Source: Bacteroidales bacterium
GTDB lineage: Bacteria > Bacteroidota > Bacteroidia > Bacteroidales > 4484-276
Assembly: GCA_035647615.1 (NCBI GenBank)
Contig: DASRND010000029.1
Span: 1 to 64,000 of the forward strand
Reading direction: 5' to 3'
Length of the DNA: 64,000 nucleotides
Shown here: piece after piece, positions 18,245-26,475 of the stretch
Position numbering within the stretch: position 1 is the stretch's first letter
Layout of the letters: each line of letters starts with the position of its first letter
The notes under the pieces: model-generated
Told to the model about the DNA's origin: nothing
What the model saw: the letters and a program-made list of their open reading frames with translations, nothing else
Database searches by the model: none
Program-made: the position numbers and the translations under genes

Positions 18245-18330
18245 TGTGGGGATGGGGGGATGTGTTGATGTGCTGATGTGCTGATGTGCTGATGTGCTGA
18301 TGTGAGGATGTGAGGATGCGGGGATGTGTA
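18243..18330. repeat. Octamer tandem repeat array (GATGTGCT)
   Basis: Eleven direct 8-bp units run without a gap. Four consecutive units (18267-18298) are exactly GATGTGCT; the rest vary in the last two or three bases (GATGTGGG, GATGTGAG, GATGCGGG). The array begins inside the stop codon of the TolC gene and ends 32 bp before the second four-helix-bundle gene. The same unit in reverse orientation recurs inside the CusB gene. Confidence 0.9.
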
Positions 18331-18362
18331 AAATTAATATGAACGTTAAAAAATAGATAATT

Positions 18363-18713
18363 ATGGAACGTAGAAATGAGATTTTGGATTTAAGCTTTGA
18401 ATTTGCTTTGGACATCATCGAATTTTCAGAATTGTTAGAAAGCAATCGTAAATACGTGATCGCACGTCAAATATTAAAATCGGGAACAAGTATAGGAGCC
18501 AATATTCGGGAAGCACAAAGTTGTGAAAGCAGAGCTGGTTTTATTCATAAACTTAAAATAGCCCACAAAGAAGCAATCGAAACCGATTACTGGCTTCTAT
18601 TATGCGAAAAAGTAGAAAATTACCCACCCCCTCCTATCGCGATGAAAACTATGATGCTATCCATCGAAAAGTTGCTCAATAAAATAATCTCATCTGCAAA
18701 ATCTAAAAAATAA
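18363..18713 (+). CDS. Four-helix-bundle (S23/IVS-like) protein
   Basis: A full-length 116-residue four-helix-bundle protein. The hallmarks are LDLSFEFALDIIEFS near the start, SGTSIGANIREAQ (the conserved turn of the family), and the Glu/Lys-rich helices FIHKLKIAHKEAIETDYWL and MLSIEKLLNKIISSA. The family was first noted in intervening sequences of 23S rRNA genes and also occurs beside diversity-generating retroelements; its function is unclear. Here it sits between the TolC and CusB genes, 5 bp ahead of the latter, directly after the octamer repeats. This suggests an insertion into the efflux operon rather than a subunit of the pump. Confidence 0.85.
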   Translation: MERRNEILDLSFEFALDIIEFSELLESNRKYVIARQILKSGTSIGANIREAQSCESRAGFIHKLKIAHKEAIETDYWLLLCEKVENYPPPPIAMKTMMLSIEKLLNKIISSAKSKK

Positions 18714-18718
18714 TAAAA

Positions 18719-20560
18719 ATGAAATTTAATAGACGAACTATAGTAATGCTGATTGCCGTTTTGCTCGCCGGAGGTTTGCTGGGATATTTAGTAGGAAACC
18801 ATGTTCCATCAAATCAACCCATCAACCAATCAACACATCAGCAAATCAACCAATCATCAAACCAACAAATCTGGACCTGCTCCATGCACCCGCAAATCCG
18901 AAAAAACGAGCCGGGCGATTGCCCAATATGCGGCATGGATTTAATCCCTTTGGAAGATGAACAGAACGGAGAAATCGACCCGATGGCAATCAGCATGTCG
19001 CCAACGGCTATGCAACTGGCCAATATTCAAACTGCAGTTGTGGGCTTGATGGATCCGGTAAAAAAAGTGCGCTTAGATGGTAAGATTCAGGAAGATGAGC
19101 GGCGGGTTTTTTCGCAGTCGTCGCACATCCCAGGAAGACTTGAAGACCTGAAGATCAATTTTACCGGCGAATATGTAAAAAAAGGGCAGGTGATTGCTTC
19201 GGTATATTCGCCCGACTTGGTTACCGCGCAGGAAGAACTGTTTGAATCGCAAAAGATAAAGGAAACACAGCCACAGCTTTTCAGTGCAGCCAAAGAGAAG
19301 CTGAGAAACTGGAAGCTCACCGACGATCAGATTGAAAAGATTTTGCAGTCGGGCACTACTGCCGAAAGTTTTCCCATCCGCGCCGATGTTTCGGGTTATG
19401 TGATCAAAAAAATGGTGAACCCCGGTGACTATCTCCGCAGGGGTGAAAGCATTTTCCAAATTGCCGACCTCTCGAAAGTGTGGGTACTTTTTGATGTATA
19501 TGAATCGGACATGGCCTGGATTAAGAAAGGCGATGAAGTAGCCTTTACTGTTGCCTCACTTCCCGGGGAAAGCTTTACCGAAACCATCTCCTTCCTCGAT
19601 CCTGTAATCGATCCCATAACACGAGTGGCAAAAGCGCGGGTAGCAATTGCTAACCCTGATTTGAAGTTAAAGCCCGAGATGTTTGTTTCGGGCACGGTTC
19701 GGGCGCAACTCCCCAAAAAATCTGATGTTGTAGTGGTTCCGAAATCTGCCGTAATGTGGACCGGCGAGCGTTCGGTGGTGTATGTTAAATCAGAAAGCGA
19801 TCAGGGCATAAATTTTATCATGCGCGAAGTTACACTTGGCCCTGCCCTGGGCGAAAGCTATGTTATTAAAAATGGTTTACAAAAAGGTGAAGAAATAGCT
19901 GTAAACGGCACCTTTAGCATCGACGCAGCCGCTCAGCTGGCCGGAAAACCCAGCATGATGAATCCCGAAGGCGGGCCGGCCATGACCGGGCACGACCACG
20001 GTGGAACAAAAATGCCCTTAGCAGGTCAGGCAAGTGCGGGTTCCATTCAAAGTAAGTCCGCTTCAAGTGAGGGGTCGAGTGAGGGTTTCACTCAAAGTGA
20101 AGCCCCCACTAGCAACCCGGCATTTAAAGCACAGCTAGCAAAAGTGTACAAGACTTACCTTGAAATGAAAAATGCTTTTGTGGATACGGACAACGAAAAA
20201 GTCAGGAGCAAAGCAAAAGATGTAAATGCAGCTTTAAAGCAGGTAGAGATGGGTTTGCTCAAAGGCGAGGCACATATTTTCTGGATGGAACAATTGGAAA
20301 GCCTGAACAGCTCGATTGAAGCGATCTCAGGCTCCGGCAACATCGAAATGCAACGCAAGGCCTTTGCTCAATTTAGCCAAGCGTTTTACGCCGCCCTTAA
20401 AAACTTTGGCCTGGACGAGCACACAGCTTATTATCAATACTGCCCCATGGCCTTTGATAACCAAGGAGCCTATTGGCTAAGTGATATCAAGCAAATCAGA
20501 AATCCCTATTTTGGGGATAGGATGCTCAAATGCGGCGAAACCCGCGAAACACTTAAATAA
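18719..20560 (+). CDS. cusB: CusB-type periplasmic adaptor with HMBD and DUF3347
   Basis: A 613-residue membrane fusion protein. Residues 7-27 are a membrane anchor or signal. Residues 31-51 are low complexity (Asn/Gln/His/Ser-rich, period 8) and are encoded by 8-bp repeats. Residues 52-80 form a heavy-metal-binding domain: WTCSMHP and CPICGMDLIP with Cys54, Met56, His57, Cys68, Cys71 and Met73. The adaptor core (barrel-sandwich and beta-barrel) covers about 110-410. A Ser/Glu/Thr/Gln linker (440-468) leads to a C-terminal DUF3347 domain (469-610) with MEQLESLNSSIEAI and YYQYCPMAFD. It links CusA to the TolC channel and may deliver Cu/Ag through its own metal-binding domain. The terminator at 20685 ends the operon. 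Confidence 0.88.
   Translation: MKFNRRTIVMLIAVLLAGGLLGYLVGNHVPSNQPINQSTHQQINQSSNQQIWTCSMHPQIRKNEPGDCPICGMDLIPLEDEQNGEIDPMAISMSPTAMQLANIQTAVVGLMDPVKKVRLDGKIQEDERRVFSQSSHIPGRLEDLKINFTGEYVKKGQVIASVYSPDLVTAQEELFESQKIKETQPQLFSAAKEKLRNWKLTDDQIEKILQSGTTAESFPIRADVSGYVIKKMVNPGDYLRRGESIFQIADLSKVWVLFDVYESDMAWIKKGDEVAFTVASLPGESFTETISFLDPVIDPITRVAKARVAIANPDLKLKPEMFVSGTVRAQLPKKSDVVVVPKSAVMWTGERSVVYVKSESDQGINFIMREVTLGPALGESYVIKNGLQKGEEIAVNGTFSIDAAAQLAGKPSMMNPEGGPAMTGHDHGGTKMPLAGQASAGSIQSKSASSEGSSEGFTQSEAPTSNPAFKAQLAKVYKTYLEMKNAFVDTDNEKVRSKAKDVNAALKQVEMGLLKGEAHIFWMEQLESLNSSIEAISGSGNIEMQRKAFAQFSQAFYAALKNFGLDEHTAYYQYCPMAFDNQGAYWLSDIKQIRNPYFGDRMLKCGETRETLK
18811..18871. repeat. Octamer repeats inside the CusB coding region
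   Basis: Read as 8-bp units the sequence is AAATCAAC, CCATCAAC, CAATCAAC, ACATCAGC, AAATCAAC, CAATCATC, AAACCAAC. The unit ACATCAGC (18835-18842) is the exact reverse complement of GCTGATGT, one phase of the array at 18243-18330. The period keeps frame every 24 bp, giving an eight-residue protein repeat (NQPINQST, HQQINQSS). Confidence 0.7.
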
Positions 20561-20684
20561 TACAGTCCATGGGAATAAGCATCTAAAATATGTTATGCGA
20601 CCGTTGCATTATGACGATGAAGCAAATATTTGGAGAAAACACGGTTGCAAGCCAGGTTTTGTAATTGTTAATTTAAAAAAACCA

Positions 20685-20728
20685 AAAGCGCAACAGTATC
20701 TGCGGATGCCTGTTGCGCTTTGTTTTTA
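20685..20728. terminator. Bidirectional terminator between cusB and the 129-aa gene
   Basis: Arms AAAGCGCAACAG (20685-20696) and CTGTTGCGCTTT (20710-20721) pair perfectly over 12 bp. GTTTTT follows on the plus strand, and a T-rich run follows on the minus strand. It lies between convergent genes and overlaps the last codons of the minus-strand gene. Confidence 0.8.
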
Positions 20729-21115
20729 TCGGCCGTTGGCTCTATTGTCGGTGAGCCACAGGTAGGCTTCCTTTTTCGATGAAAATTGCTCCACGCGCGC
20801 TTCCACCAGGTTTTCGTTGAGTAGCTCACTAAGACGGTAGCCAAAGTTGAGTTGATCCATGGTTTTGGTAAGGATAGCCACCGACTTATTTTCGATGATG
20901 ACTTTGTTGCGCACCAGCCAGGCAAAAAACTGGTTGAGTTTTTCTTTGCTAAAATTGATCTTCATCTTGCGCAGATCCATCACGATACCACGGATGCGTC
21001 CGTAGTCGGTGTCGTCGATCTGGTTTTGTTTCATGCGGATGAATTCGCCTGCGTTGAGGCTTCCCGAGAAATTCTCGATCAGGTAGTTGTCTTCCAACAG
21101 ATTGTATGTAATCAT
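20726..21115 (-). CDS. Conserved hypothetical protein, STAS-like
   Basis: A 129-residue soluble protein that I cannot assign firmly. It alternates short beta strands and helices: YNLLEDNYLIENFSGSL (opening strands), GIVMDLRKMKINFSKEKL, ENKSVAILTKTMDQLNFGYR, and VEQFSSKKEAYLWL at the end. The layout resembles SpoIIAA/STAS proteins (such as the STAS/SEC14-like group of Bacteroidota), where an FSG-type start and a late sequence matching EAxxWL are common. No catalytic residues or membrane segments stand out. It is a single gene convergent with the cusB operon. The start ATG at 21115 follows an AT-rich leader with no clear promoter. Confidence 0.55.
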   Translation of the reverse strand: MITYNLLEDNYLIENFSGSLNAGEFIRMKQNQIDDTDYGRIRGIVMDLRKMKINFSKEKLNQFFAWLVRNKVIIENKSVAILTKTMDQLNFGYRLSELLNENLVEARVEQFSSKKEAYLWLTDNRANGR

Positions 21116-21191
21116 GCTTCTTAAAGTATTAAAAGTTAAAAGCGTAGATCATTTTATCATACAAGCTATCTTTTGATTTTTACAAATGTTT

Positions 21192-21353
21192 TCAGCAATA
21201 CAACGGTGTATTCCTGGTATTAATATCCATAAAAATTAAGCCGTCGAAACCTTTTGCAGGACTGGTTTTGTATGCTTCACGCAATGTGTTGAACGTCTTG
21301 ATGGTAACAGCTGAAATGTTGCATCCCGCACTGCTAAAGGAATAGGTTAAAAA
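21192..21353 (-). pseudogene. Orphan coding fragment, C-terminal remnant
   Basis: The minus strand has a 53-codon open stretch between stops with no start codon that reads like real protein: YSFSSAGCNISAV, then IKTFNTLREAYK, then KGFDGLIFMDINTRNTPLYC before TGA (21192-21194). Its composition and alternating hydrophobic pattern look like the C-terminus of a globular protein. I do not recognise the family. It lies in a 382-bp gap upstream of the 129-residue gene, which suggests a decayed gene. Confidence 0.4.
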
Positions 21354-21446
21354 TTGTTATTGGAAAACGGGATATGTTTTAGATGGCGGAAAGATCAAAG
21401 TCCAAATTCCAAAAACCAAAATTCAATGTGATTTTCATCGGACAAA

Positions 21447-21488
21447 AAGATAAAAACAAAACGGCCTGTTAATCGACGATTAACAGGC
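21447..21488 (-). terminator. Terminator of the tRNA-Leu
   Basis: GCCTGTTAATCG and CGATTAACAGGC (21464-21488) form a perfect 12-bp inverted repeat with a 1-nt centre. On the minus strand it is followed by a T-rich tract (GTTTTGTTTTTATC). It begins 10 bp past the tRNA 3' end. Confidence 0.75.
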
Positions 21489-21497
21489 TGTAAATAG

Positions 21498-21580
21498 TAC
21501 CCGAGGCCGGAATCGAACCGGCACGAACATAGTTCATTGGTTTTTGAGACCAACGCGTCTACCTATTCCGCCACTCGGGC
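21498..21580 (-). tRNA. tRNA-Leu(CAA)
   Basis: The 83-nt minus-strand sequence folds as a class II tRNA. The acceptor stem is GCCCGAG with CTCGGGT (one G-U pair), the D-loop contains GGTAGACG, and the anticodon stem TTGGT/ACCAA encloses the loop CTCAAAA, so the anticodon is CAA reading UUG. A short variable arm (TGAACTATGTTCG) and the T arm GCCGGTTCGATTCCGGC follow. The CCA end is not encoded. Its own terminator follows. Confidence 0.95.
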
Positions 21581-21699
21581 TTGATTTTTTTAAGAACTGC
21601 GAGGGAAAAGTAGCCCCTTTTTTAGGGTCGCAAAAATAGTGATTTTCTTGAATGTAAGATTAAAACCCTAAAAAAATGTTCCCTCCGGATAAAATGTGC

Positions 21700-21707
21700 T
21701 AATTTCG
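21700..21707 (+). promoter_or_regulatory. Candidate -7 element upstream of prs
   Basis: TAATTTCG differs by one base from TAnnTTTG. It lies 45 bp before the ATG at 21753, so transcripts would start after the alternative upstream starts at 21694-21696. This supports the ATG at 21753. No clear -33 element is seen. Confidence 0.35.
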
Positions 21708-21752
21708 CAGTCTCATCATAAGAGCATTTTTAAGCGTAAAAGGTTCATTATC

Positions 21753-22694
<942 letters not shown>

Positions 22695-22730
22695 TTCATT
22701 ATTTTATTTACTAATTTATTTTTTTAAAAC

Positions 22731-23429
22731 ATGAAAGCATTAAAATTGAGCGGTTCTCTTCGCGAGAACGTAGGGAAAAAAGATGCTAAAATGCTGCGCA
22801 AAGAAGGCAAAGTGCCTTGTGTGCTGTATGGAGGCGACAAACAGATTCATTTTGTGGTAGCCCAGAAGGCTTTTAAAGAGTTGATTTATACTCCTAAGAC
22901 TTATCTGATCGAGCTTGAGCTGGAAGGGAAAACCTATAACGCTATCCTGCAGGACGTGCAATTTCATCCTGTGAGCGAGAGTATTCTCCATGTGGATTTT
23001 ATGCAGATTTTTGATGACCGTGAGGTAGCTATCCCGGTGCCGGTGCAAATTACTGGTACGTCTAAAGGCGTTCTTAAAGGCGGGACTATGTATAAAAAAT
23101 ACCGCAAATTGAGGGTTAAATCGCTGCCAGGCGACCTGCCTGACGAAATCGTAGTTGACATCACTCCGTTGAATCTCAACGAAAGTATTAAGGTTTCGGA
23201 TTTGTCACGCGAAAATCTTACCTTCCTTGATCCGCCTACTTCAGTGGTGGTTCTTGTTAAAACAGCCCGTGTTATTGAGGAAGAGGAAGACGAATTATTA
23301 GAAGATGCCGAAGGTGCTGAAGGTGCTGAAGGCGCTGAAGGTGCTGAAGGTGCTGAAGGTGCTGAAGGACATAAAGGCGCCGAGGGTCATAAAGGCGCTG
23401 AAGGTGAAACCCATGGGAAAGGTAAATAA
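22731..23429 (+). CDS. rplY: 50S ribosomal protein L25/general stress protein Ctc
   Basis: A 232-residue L25/TL5-type ribosomal protein that binds 5S rRNA. The L25 domain (1-95) begins MKALKLSGSLRENVGKKDAK, with the VPCVLYGG motif, and the TL5 C-terminal beta domain runs to about 185. It ends in a Glu-rich low-complexity tail from about residue 188: EEEEDELLEDAEGAEG, then repeated EGA triplets and EGHKGA units. The tail is coded by near-identical 9-bp repeats. Such an acidic tail is common but variable in Bacteroidota L25. It is cotranscribed with prs and ends in a strong terminator. Confidence 0.93.
   Translation: MKALKLSGSLRENVGKKDAKMLRKEGKVPCVLYGGDKQIHFVVAQKAFKELIYTPKTYLIELELEGKTYNAILQDVQFHPVSESILHVDFMQIFDDREVAIPVPVQITGTSKGVLKGGTMYKKYRKLRVKSLPGDLPDEIVVDITPLNLNESIKVSDLSRENLTFLDPPTSVVVLVKTARVIEEEEDELLEDAEGAEGAEGAEGAEGAEGAEGHKGAEGHKGAEGETHGKGK
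23310..23405 (+). repeat. 9-bp coding repeats in the L25 tail
   Basis: GAAGGTGCT-type 9-bp units, repeated about seven times and then in a variant with ACATAAAGGCGCC, encode the (EGA) and (EGHKGA) tail of the L25 gene. Because the unit is a multiple of 3, slippage changes length without a frameshift. Confidence 0.8.
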
Positions 23430-23456
23430 TTTCCTTTTCGGAATAATCATAAAAGA

Positions 23457-23488
23457 GGTACAGAGCACGCGCTTTGTACCTTTTTTCT
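23457..23488 (+). terminator. Terminator after rplY
   Basis: GGTACAGAGC and GCTTTGTACC (23457-23480) form a 10-bp stem (one G-U pair) around loop ACGC. Six T residues follow (23481-23486). Confidence 0.85.
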
Positions 23489-23518
23489 TATTAATAAAAA
23501 AATTGCGATAAATATTTT

Positions 23519-24082
23519 ATGAAATACCTCATAGCCGGGCTGGGAAACATTGGCGGCGAATATGCCAACACACGCCACAACGCAGGGTTTCTGGTAGCCG
23601 ATGCACTGGCGCAAGCAACAGGAGCTTCGTTCGAAACATTACGGCTGGCCCAGGTAACGCAAACTCGTTTTAGAGGCCGGCAGATGGTAGTGATAAAACC
23701 TACCACCTACATGAACCTGAGTGGAAAGGCTGTGAAGTACTGGCTCGACAAAGAAAAGATTCCCGTCGAAAACCTGCTCGTGATCTTTGATGACATCGAC
23801 CTCGACACGGGTGTGCTTCGGATGCGTCCCAAAGGTAGCGGCGGCACGCACAATGGAATCAACGACATCATAGACACACTCGGAACGAATGAATTTGCAC
23901 GTCTGCGCGTGGGGATCGGCAACGATTTTGCGCGTGGTTTTCAGGTGGATTATGTGCTGGGGCAATGGACCAAAAGTGAGGAGAAGATCATGCTCGAAAA
24001 AATACCCATGGCCGTGGAGGTAATTCAAAGCTTTGTATTCGCGGGAACGCAACAAACTATGAACCGCTACAACAATAAATAG
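23519..24082 (+). CDS. pth: Peptidyl-tRNA hydrolase
   Basis: A 187-residue enzyme that frees tRNA from prematurely released peptidyl-tRNA. It has the family start MKYLIAGLGNIGGEYANTRH with the catalytic His of TRHN (His20 region), GRQMVVIKPTTYMNLSG, the Asp of FDDIDL, and KGSGGTHNGINDI. The length is normal for bacterial Pth. It follows the rplY terminator, so it has its own promoter. It ends in a compound terminator shared with the convergent ALDH gene. In many Bacteroidota prs, rplY and pth lie together in this order. Confidence 0.95.
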   Translation: MKYLIAGLGNIGGEYANTRHNAGFLVADALAQATGASFETLRLAQVTQTRFRGRQMVVIKPTTYMNLSGKAVKYWLDKEKIPVENLLVIFDDIDLDTGVLRMRPKGSGGTHNGINDIIDTLGTNEFARLRVGIGNDFARGFQVDYVLGQWTKSEEKIMLEKIPMAVEVIQSFVFAGTQQTMNRYNNK

Positions 24083-24144
24083 GTTGTCGGGGAGAAAACA
24101 GTTGTCGGGTTGACAACTTCTTCTTTTTCACCCCGACAACTTTT
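24083..24144. terminator. Nested bidirectional terminator
   Basis: An outer stem (24083-24092 GTTGTCGGGG, 24131-24140 CCCCGACAAC) encloses an inner hairpin (24101-24106 GTTGTC, 24112-24117 GACAAC) followed by TTCTTCTTTTT. It separates pth from the convergent aldehyde dehydrogenase gene. Confidence 0.7.
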
Positions 24145-24146
24145 CT

Positions 24147-25700
24147 TTAATCATCAAACAAATCGAACTTGATTCCTTGTGCCAGCGGAAGTTCTTTGCT
24201 GTAGTTGATGGTGTTGGTTTGGCGGCGCATGTAAGCTTTCCAGGCATCGGAGCCTGACTCACGGCCACCGCCGGTTTCTTTTTCACCACCAAAAGCTCCT
24301 CCGATCTCGGCACCGTTGGTAGCAATGTTTACGTTGGCTATGCCACAATCGGAGCCGACATGTGATAAAAAGAGTTCCGTTTCGTGAATGTTCTTGCTAA
24401 AGATGGCCGACGAGAGTCCTTGTGGTACGCTGTTGTGCAGCGCTATGGCTTCCTCGATGGTTTTGTATTTGATAAGATAAAGCAGTGGTGCAAAGGTCTC
24501 TTCCTGCACTATTTCCCAATGGTTTTCTACTTCGGCAATGGCGGGTCGCACATAGTATCCCGACGGATATTCGCTATTATCGAGCACTTCGCCACCATAA
24601 ATTATTTTGCCACCGGCTTTTGTCACTGCTTCCTGCGCCATCACAAAAGTTTCTACAGAGGCTTTATCTATAAGCGGCCCGACGTGTGTGCTTTCATCCA
24701 GCGCATGGCCAATTTTCAATTGATTATAAACTCTGATAAGTTTTTCTTTAAAAAGATCATAAACCACTTCATTGATGATCAGCCGGCGGGTGGAGGTGCA
24801 GCGCTGACCGGCAGTAGCAGTGGCGCCAAAGATAGATCCACGCAATGCCAGGTTCAGGTTGGCATATTGTGAAATTATAATGGCGTTGTTGCCGCCGAGT
24901 TCCAGAATGGTTTTGCCCAGACGTGCGCCTACAATATTATTTACACGTTTGCCCACGCGTGTGCTGCCCGTTACCGAAACGAGCGCTATGCGTCGATCTT
25001 TCAGAAAGTCGTCGCCCACATATTTGGAGCTTGAGGCTACCAGACTGAGCACGCCTTCGGGCAGGTCGTTTTCACGCATTACTTTTTCGATGATATTGTG
25101 GACGGCAATTGCGCTAAGCATCACTTTCGACGAAGGTTTCCACAGCACTAAGTTGCCGGCGATGAGTGCAATCATTGCATTCCAGGCCCACACGGCTACC
25201 GGGAAATTAAAAGCGGAGATCACGCCCACGATTCCCAGCGGGTGATACTGGTCGAACATGCGGTGCATATCGCGTTCGCTGTGCATGGTGTATCCGTATA
25301 GCTGCCGCGACTGCCCCACGGCGAAGTCGGCAATGTCGATCATCTCCTGCACTTCGCCCAGCCCTTCCTGATAAACTTTTCCCATCTCGTATGATACCAG
25401 CCGACCCAGTGCCTCTTTGTTGCGGCGCAGTTCGTTACCAATCTGGCGCACTATTTCGCCACGCTTTGGCGCCGGCACCATTCGCCATATTTTAAAAGCC
25501 TCTTGCGCTTTAGCAACTACATTTTCGTAGTCGTCCCAGGTAGCCTGGCGGATGCCGGCAATGCGCCGGCCGTCGTTGGGTGAGAAGGATTCGAGCACGT
25601 CGCCATGTGTGGTTACCCAACCGCGGCCGGTATGCAATCCATTATTAATATCAGTAATCCCAAGCTCTTTAAGCGTTTCTTTGATGTTGTAATCTTTCAT
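24147..25700 (-). CDS. ALDH7-type aldehyde dehydrogenase (piperideine-6-carboxylate type)
   Basis: A 517-residue NAD(P)-dependent aldehyde dehydrogenase. It has the general base Glu267 in ELGGNN and the catalytic Cys301 in GQRCTSTRRL, plus GGAFGGEKETGGGRESGS and SDAWKAYMRR. These last segments are diagnostic of the ALDH7 (antiquitin/AmaB) group, which oxidises alpha-aminoadipic semialdehyde (piperideine-6-carboxylate) in lysine breakdown. The substrate call rests on family resemblance and is not proven here. A promoter candidate lies 55 bp upstream. The gene is a single unit, convergent with pth. Confidence 0.88.
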   Translation of the reverse strand: MKDYNIKETLKELGITDINNGLHTGRGWVTTHGDVLESFSPNDGRRIAGIRQATWDDYENVVAKAQEAFKIWRMVPAPKRGEIVRQIGNELRRNKEALGRLVSYEMGKVYQEGLGEVQEMIDIADFAVGQSRQLYGYTMHSERDMHRMFDQYHPLGIVGVISAFNFPVAVWAWNAMIALIAGNLVLWKPSSKVMLSAIAVHNIIEKVMRENDLPEGVLSLVASSSKYVGDDFLKDRRIALVSVTGSTRVGKRVNNIVGARLGKTILELGGNNAIIISQYANLNLALRGSIFGATATAGQRCTSTRRLIINEVVYDLFKEKLIRVYNQLKIGHALDESTHVGPLIDKASVETFVMAQEAVTKAGGKIIYGGEVLDNSEYPSGYYVRPAIAEVENHWEIVQEETFAPLLYLIKYKTIEEAIALHNSVPQGLSSAIFSKNIHETELFLSHVGSDCGIANVNIATNGAEIGGAFGGEKETGGGRESGSDAWKAYMRRQTNTINYSKELPLAQGIKFDLFDD

Positions 25701-25754
25701 TTTCTACTTTTTATCTTCTAATGATTTATTATTGACTTTGTAATACACTAAACT

Positions 25755-25788
25755 CAAAACTAACCAAAAAGATTAATGGTAGCCCAAA
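25755..25788 (-). promoter_or_regulatory. Candidate promoter of the ALDH7 gene
   Basis: The minus strand has TAGTTTTG (25755-25762, exact TAnnTTTG) with TTTG at 25785-25788; spacing 22 bp. It lies 55 bp upstream of the start. Confidence 0.4.
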
Positions 25789-25896
25789 TTTTCTCAAAAT
25801 AGTTTTTGGAAATGCTTTCCTGCAAAGGAAAAACGAAAATTGATTTTCTGTCAGGAAAGTCGGTTTGGTGAGGCTTTCCCGATGAATGACAACGGT

Positions 25897-26322
25897 CTAT
25901 TCTATTTTTTCGAGTTCGTGCAAAGTATCGCGGAAAGTATCGAAGGCTTCGGCCACCACTTCATCTACGCGACTGTGGAAGCGGTCGAAGGCGGTGGTGA
26001 GCGCTTTGCCTTGTGGCGAAAGCTCCGACATGCCACCTTCTTTGCCGCCACGGCTTTTGTTGAGCAGCGGAAAGCCAAGTTGCTGTTCAATTTTTTTCAG
26101 GTCGCCCCAGGTGCGGCGGTAGGTGAGTCCGAGCTTTTGGCAGGCACCCGTTAGCGTGCCTTCCTGTTCCACGGCTTTCAGGATTTTCCATTTGCCGTCG
26201 CCCAGGATGCCCTGACCATCCGGGGCTTCGAGCCACATCTTATGATGCAACAAGATATCTTCGATGTTTACTTTTTGATTTGCTGGCATAACTGATTGGT
26301 TAATGCTATTTGTAATTGACAT
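25897..26322 (-). CDS. ModE-like winged-helix transcriptional regulator
   Basis: A 141-residue DNA-binding protein. The winged-helix domain (about 35-115) matches the N-terminal domain of ModE: GDGKWKILKAVEQEGTL, then LTYRRTWGDLKKIEQQLG as recognition helix, and SRGGKEGGMSELSPQGKA in the wing. The C-terminal molybdate-binding (MOP/TOBE) domain of ModE is absent. In this short form the family is known as LysR-like or ModE-N regulators. It therefore cannot be assumed to sense molybdate. No molybdenum uptake or cofactor gene lies in the window. The start is ATG 26322; a second Met at residue 12 is possible. Confidence 0.75.
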   Translation of the reverse strand: MSITNSINQSVMPANQKVNIEDILLHHKMWLEAPDGQGILGDGKWKILKAVEQEGTLTGACQKLGLTYRRTWGDLKKIEQQLGFPLLNKSRGGKEGGMSELSPQGKALTTAFDRFHSRVDEVVAEAFDTFRDTLHELEKIE

Positions 26323-26365
26323 TTAATTTTCATCAGATTCTCCTGATTATTAAAACCAGAAAAAA

Positions 26366-26373
26366 CAAAGATA
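26366..26373 (-). promoter_or_regulatory. Candidate -7 element of the ModE-like gene
   Basis: The minus strand reads TATCTTTG, an exact TAnnTTTG match, about 45 bp upstream of the start. No -33 partner was found. Confidence 0.4.
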
Positions 26374-26475
26374 AAAAAACCGTGTATAGTCTTTACTTTT
26401 CAATAGCTCAGGCCGCCAGCTGACGGACGGGGGTTTTTAATCCTTCAATTCAATCGCTTACTAAAAGGACAAACA

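Noticed and set aside
18243-18330. Octamer array considered as a CRISPR
   Set aside because: Units are 8 bp and contiguous, with no spacers of constant length and no cas genes.
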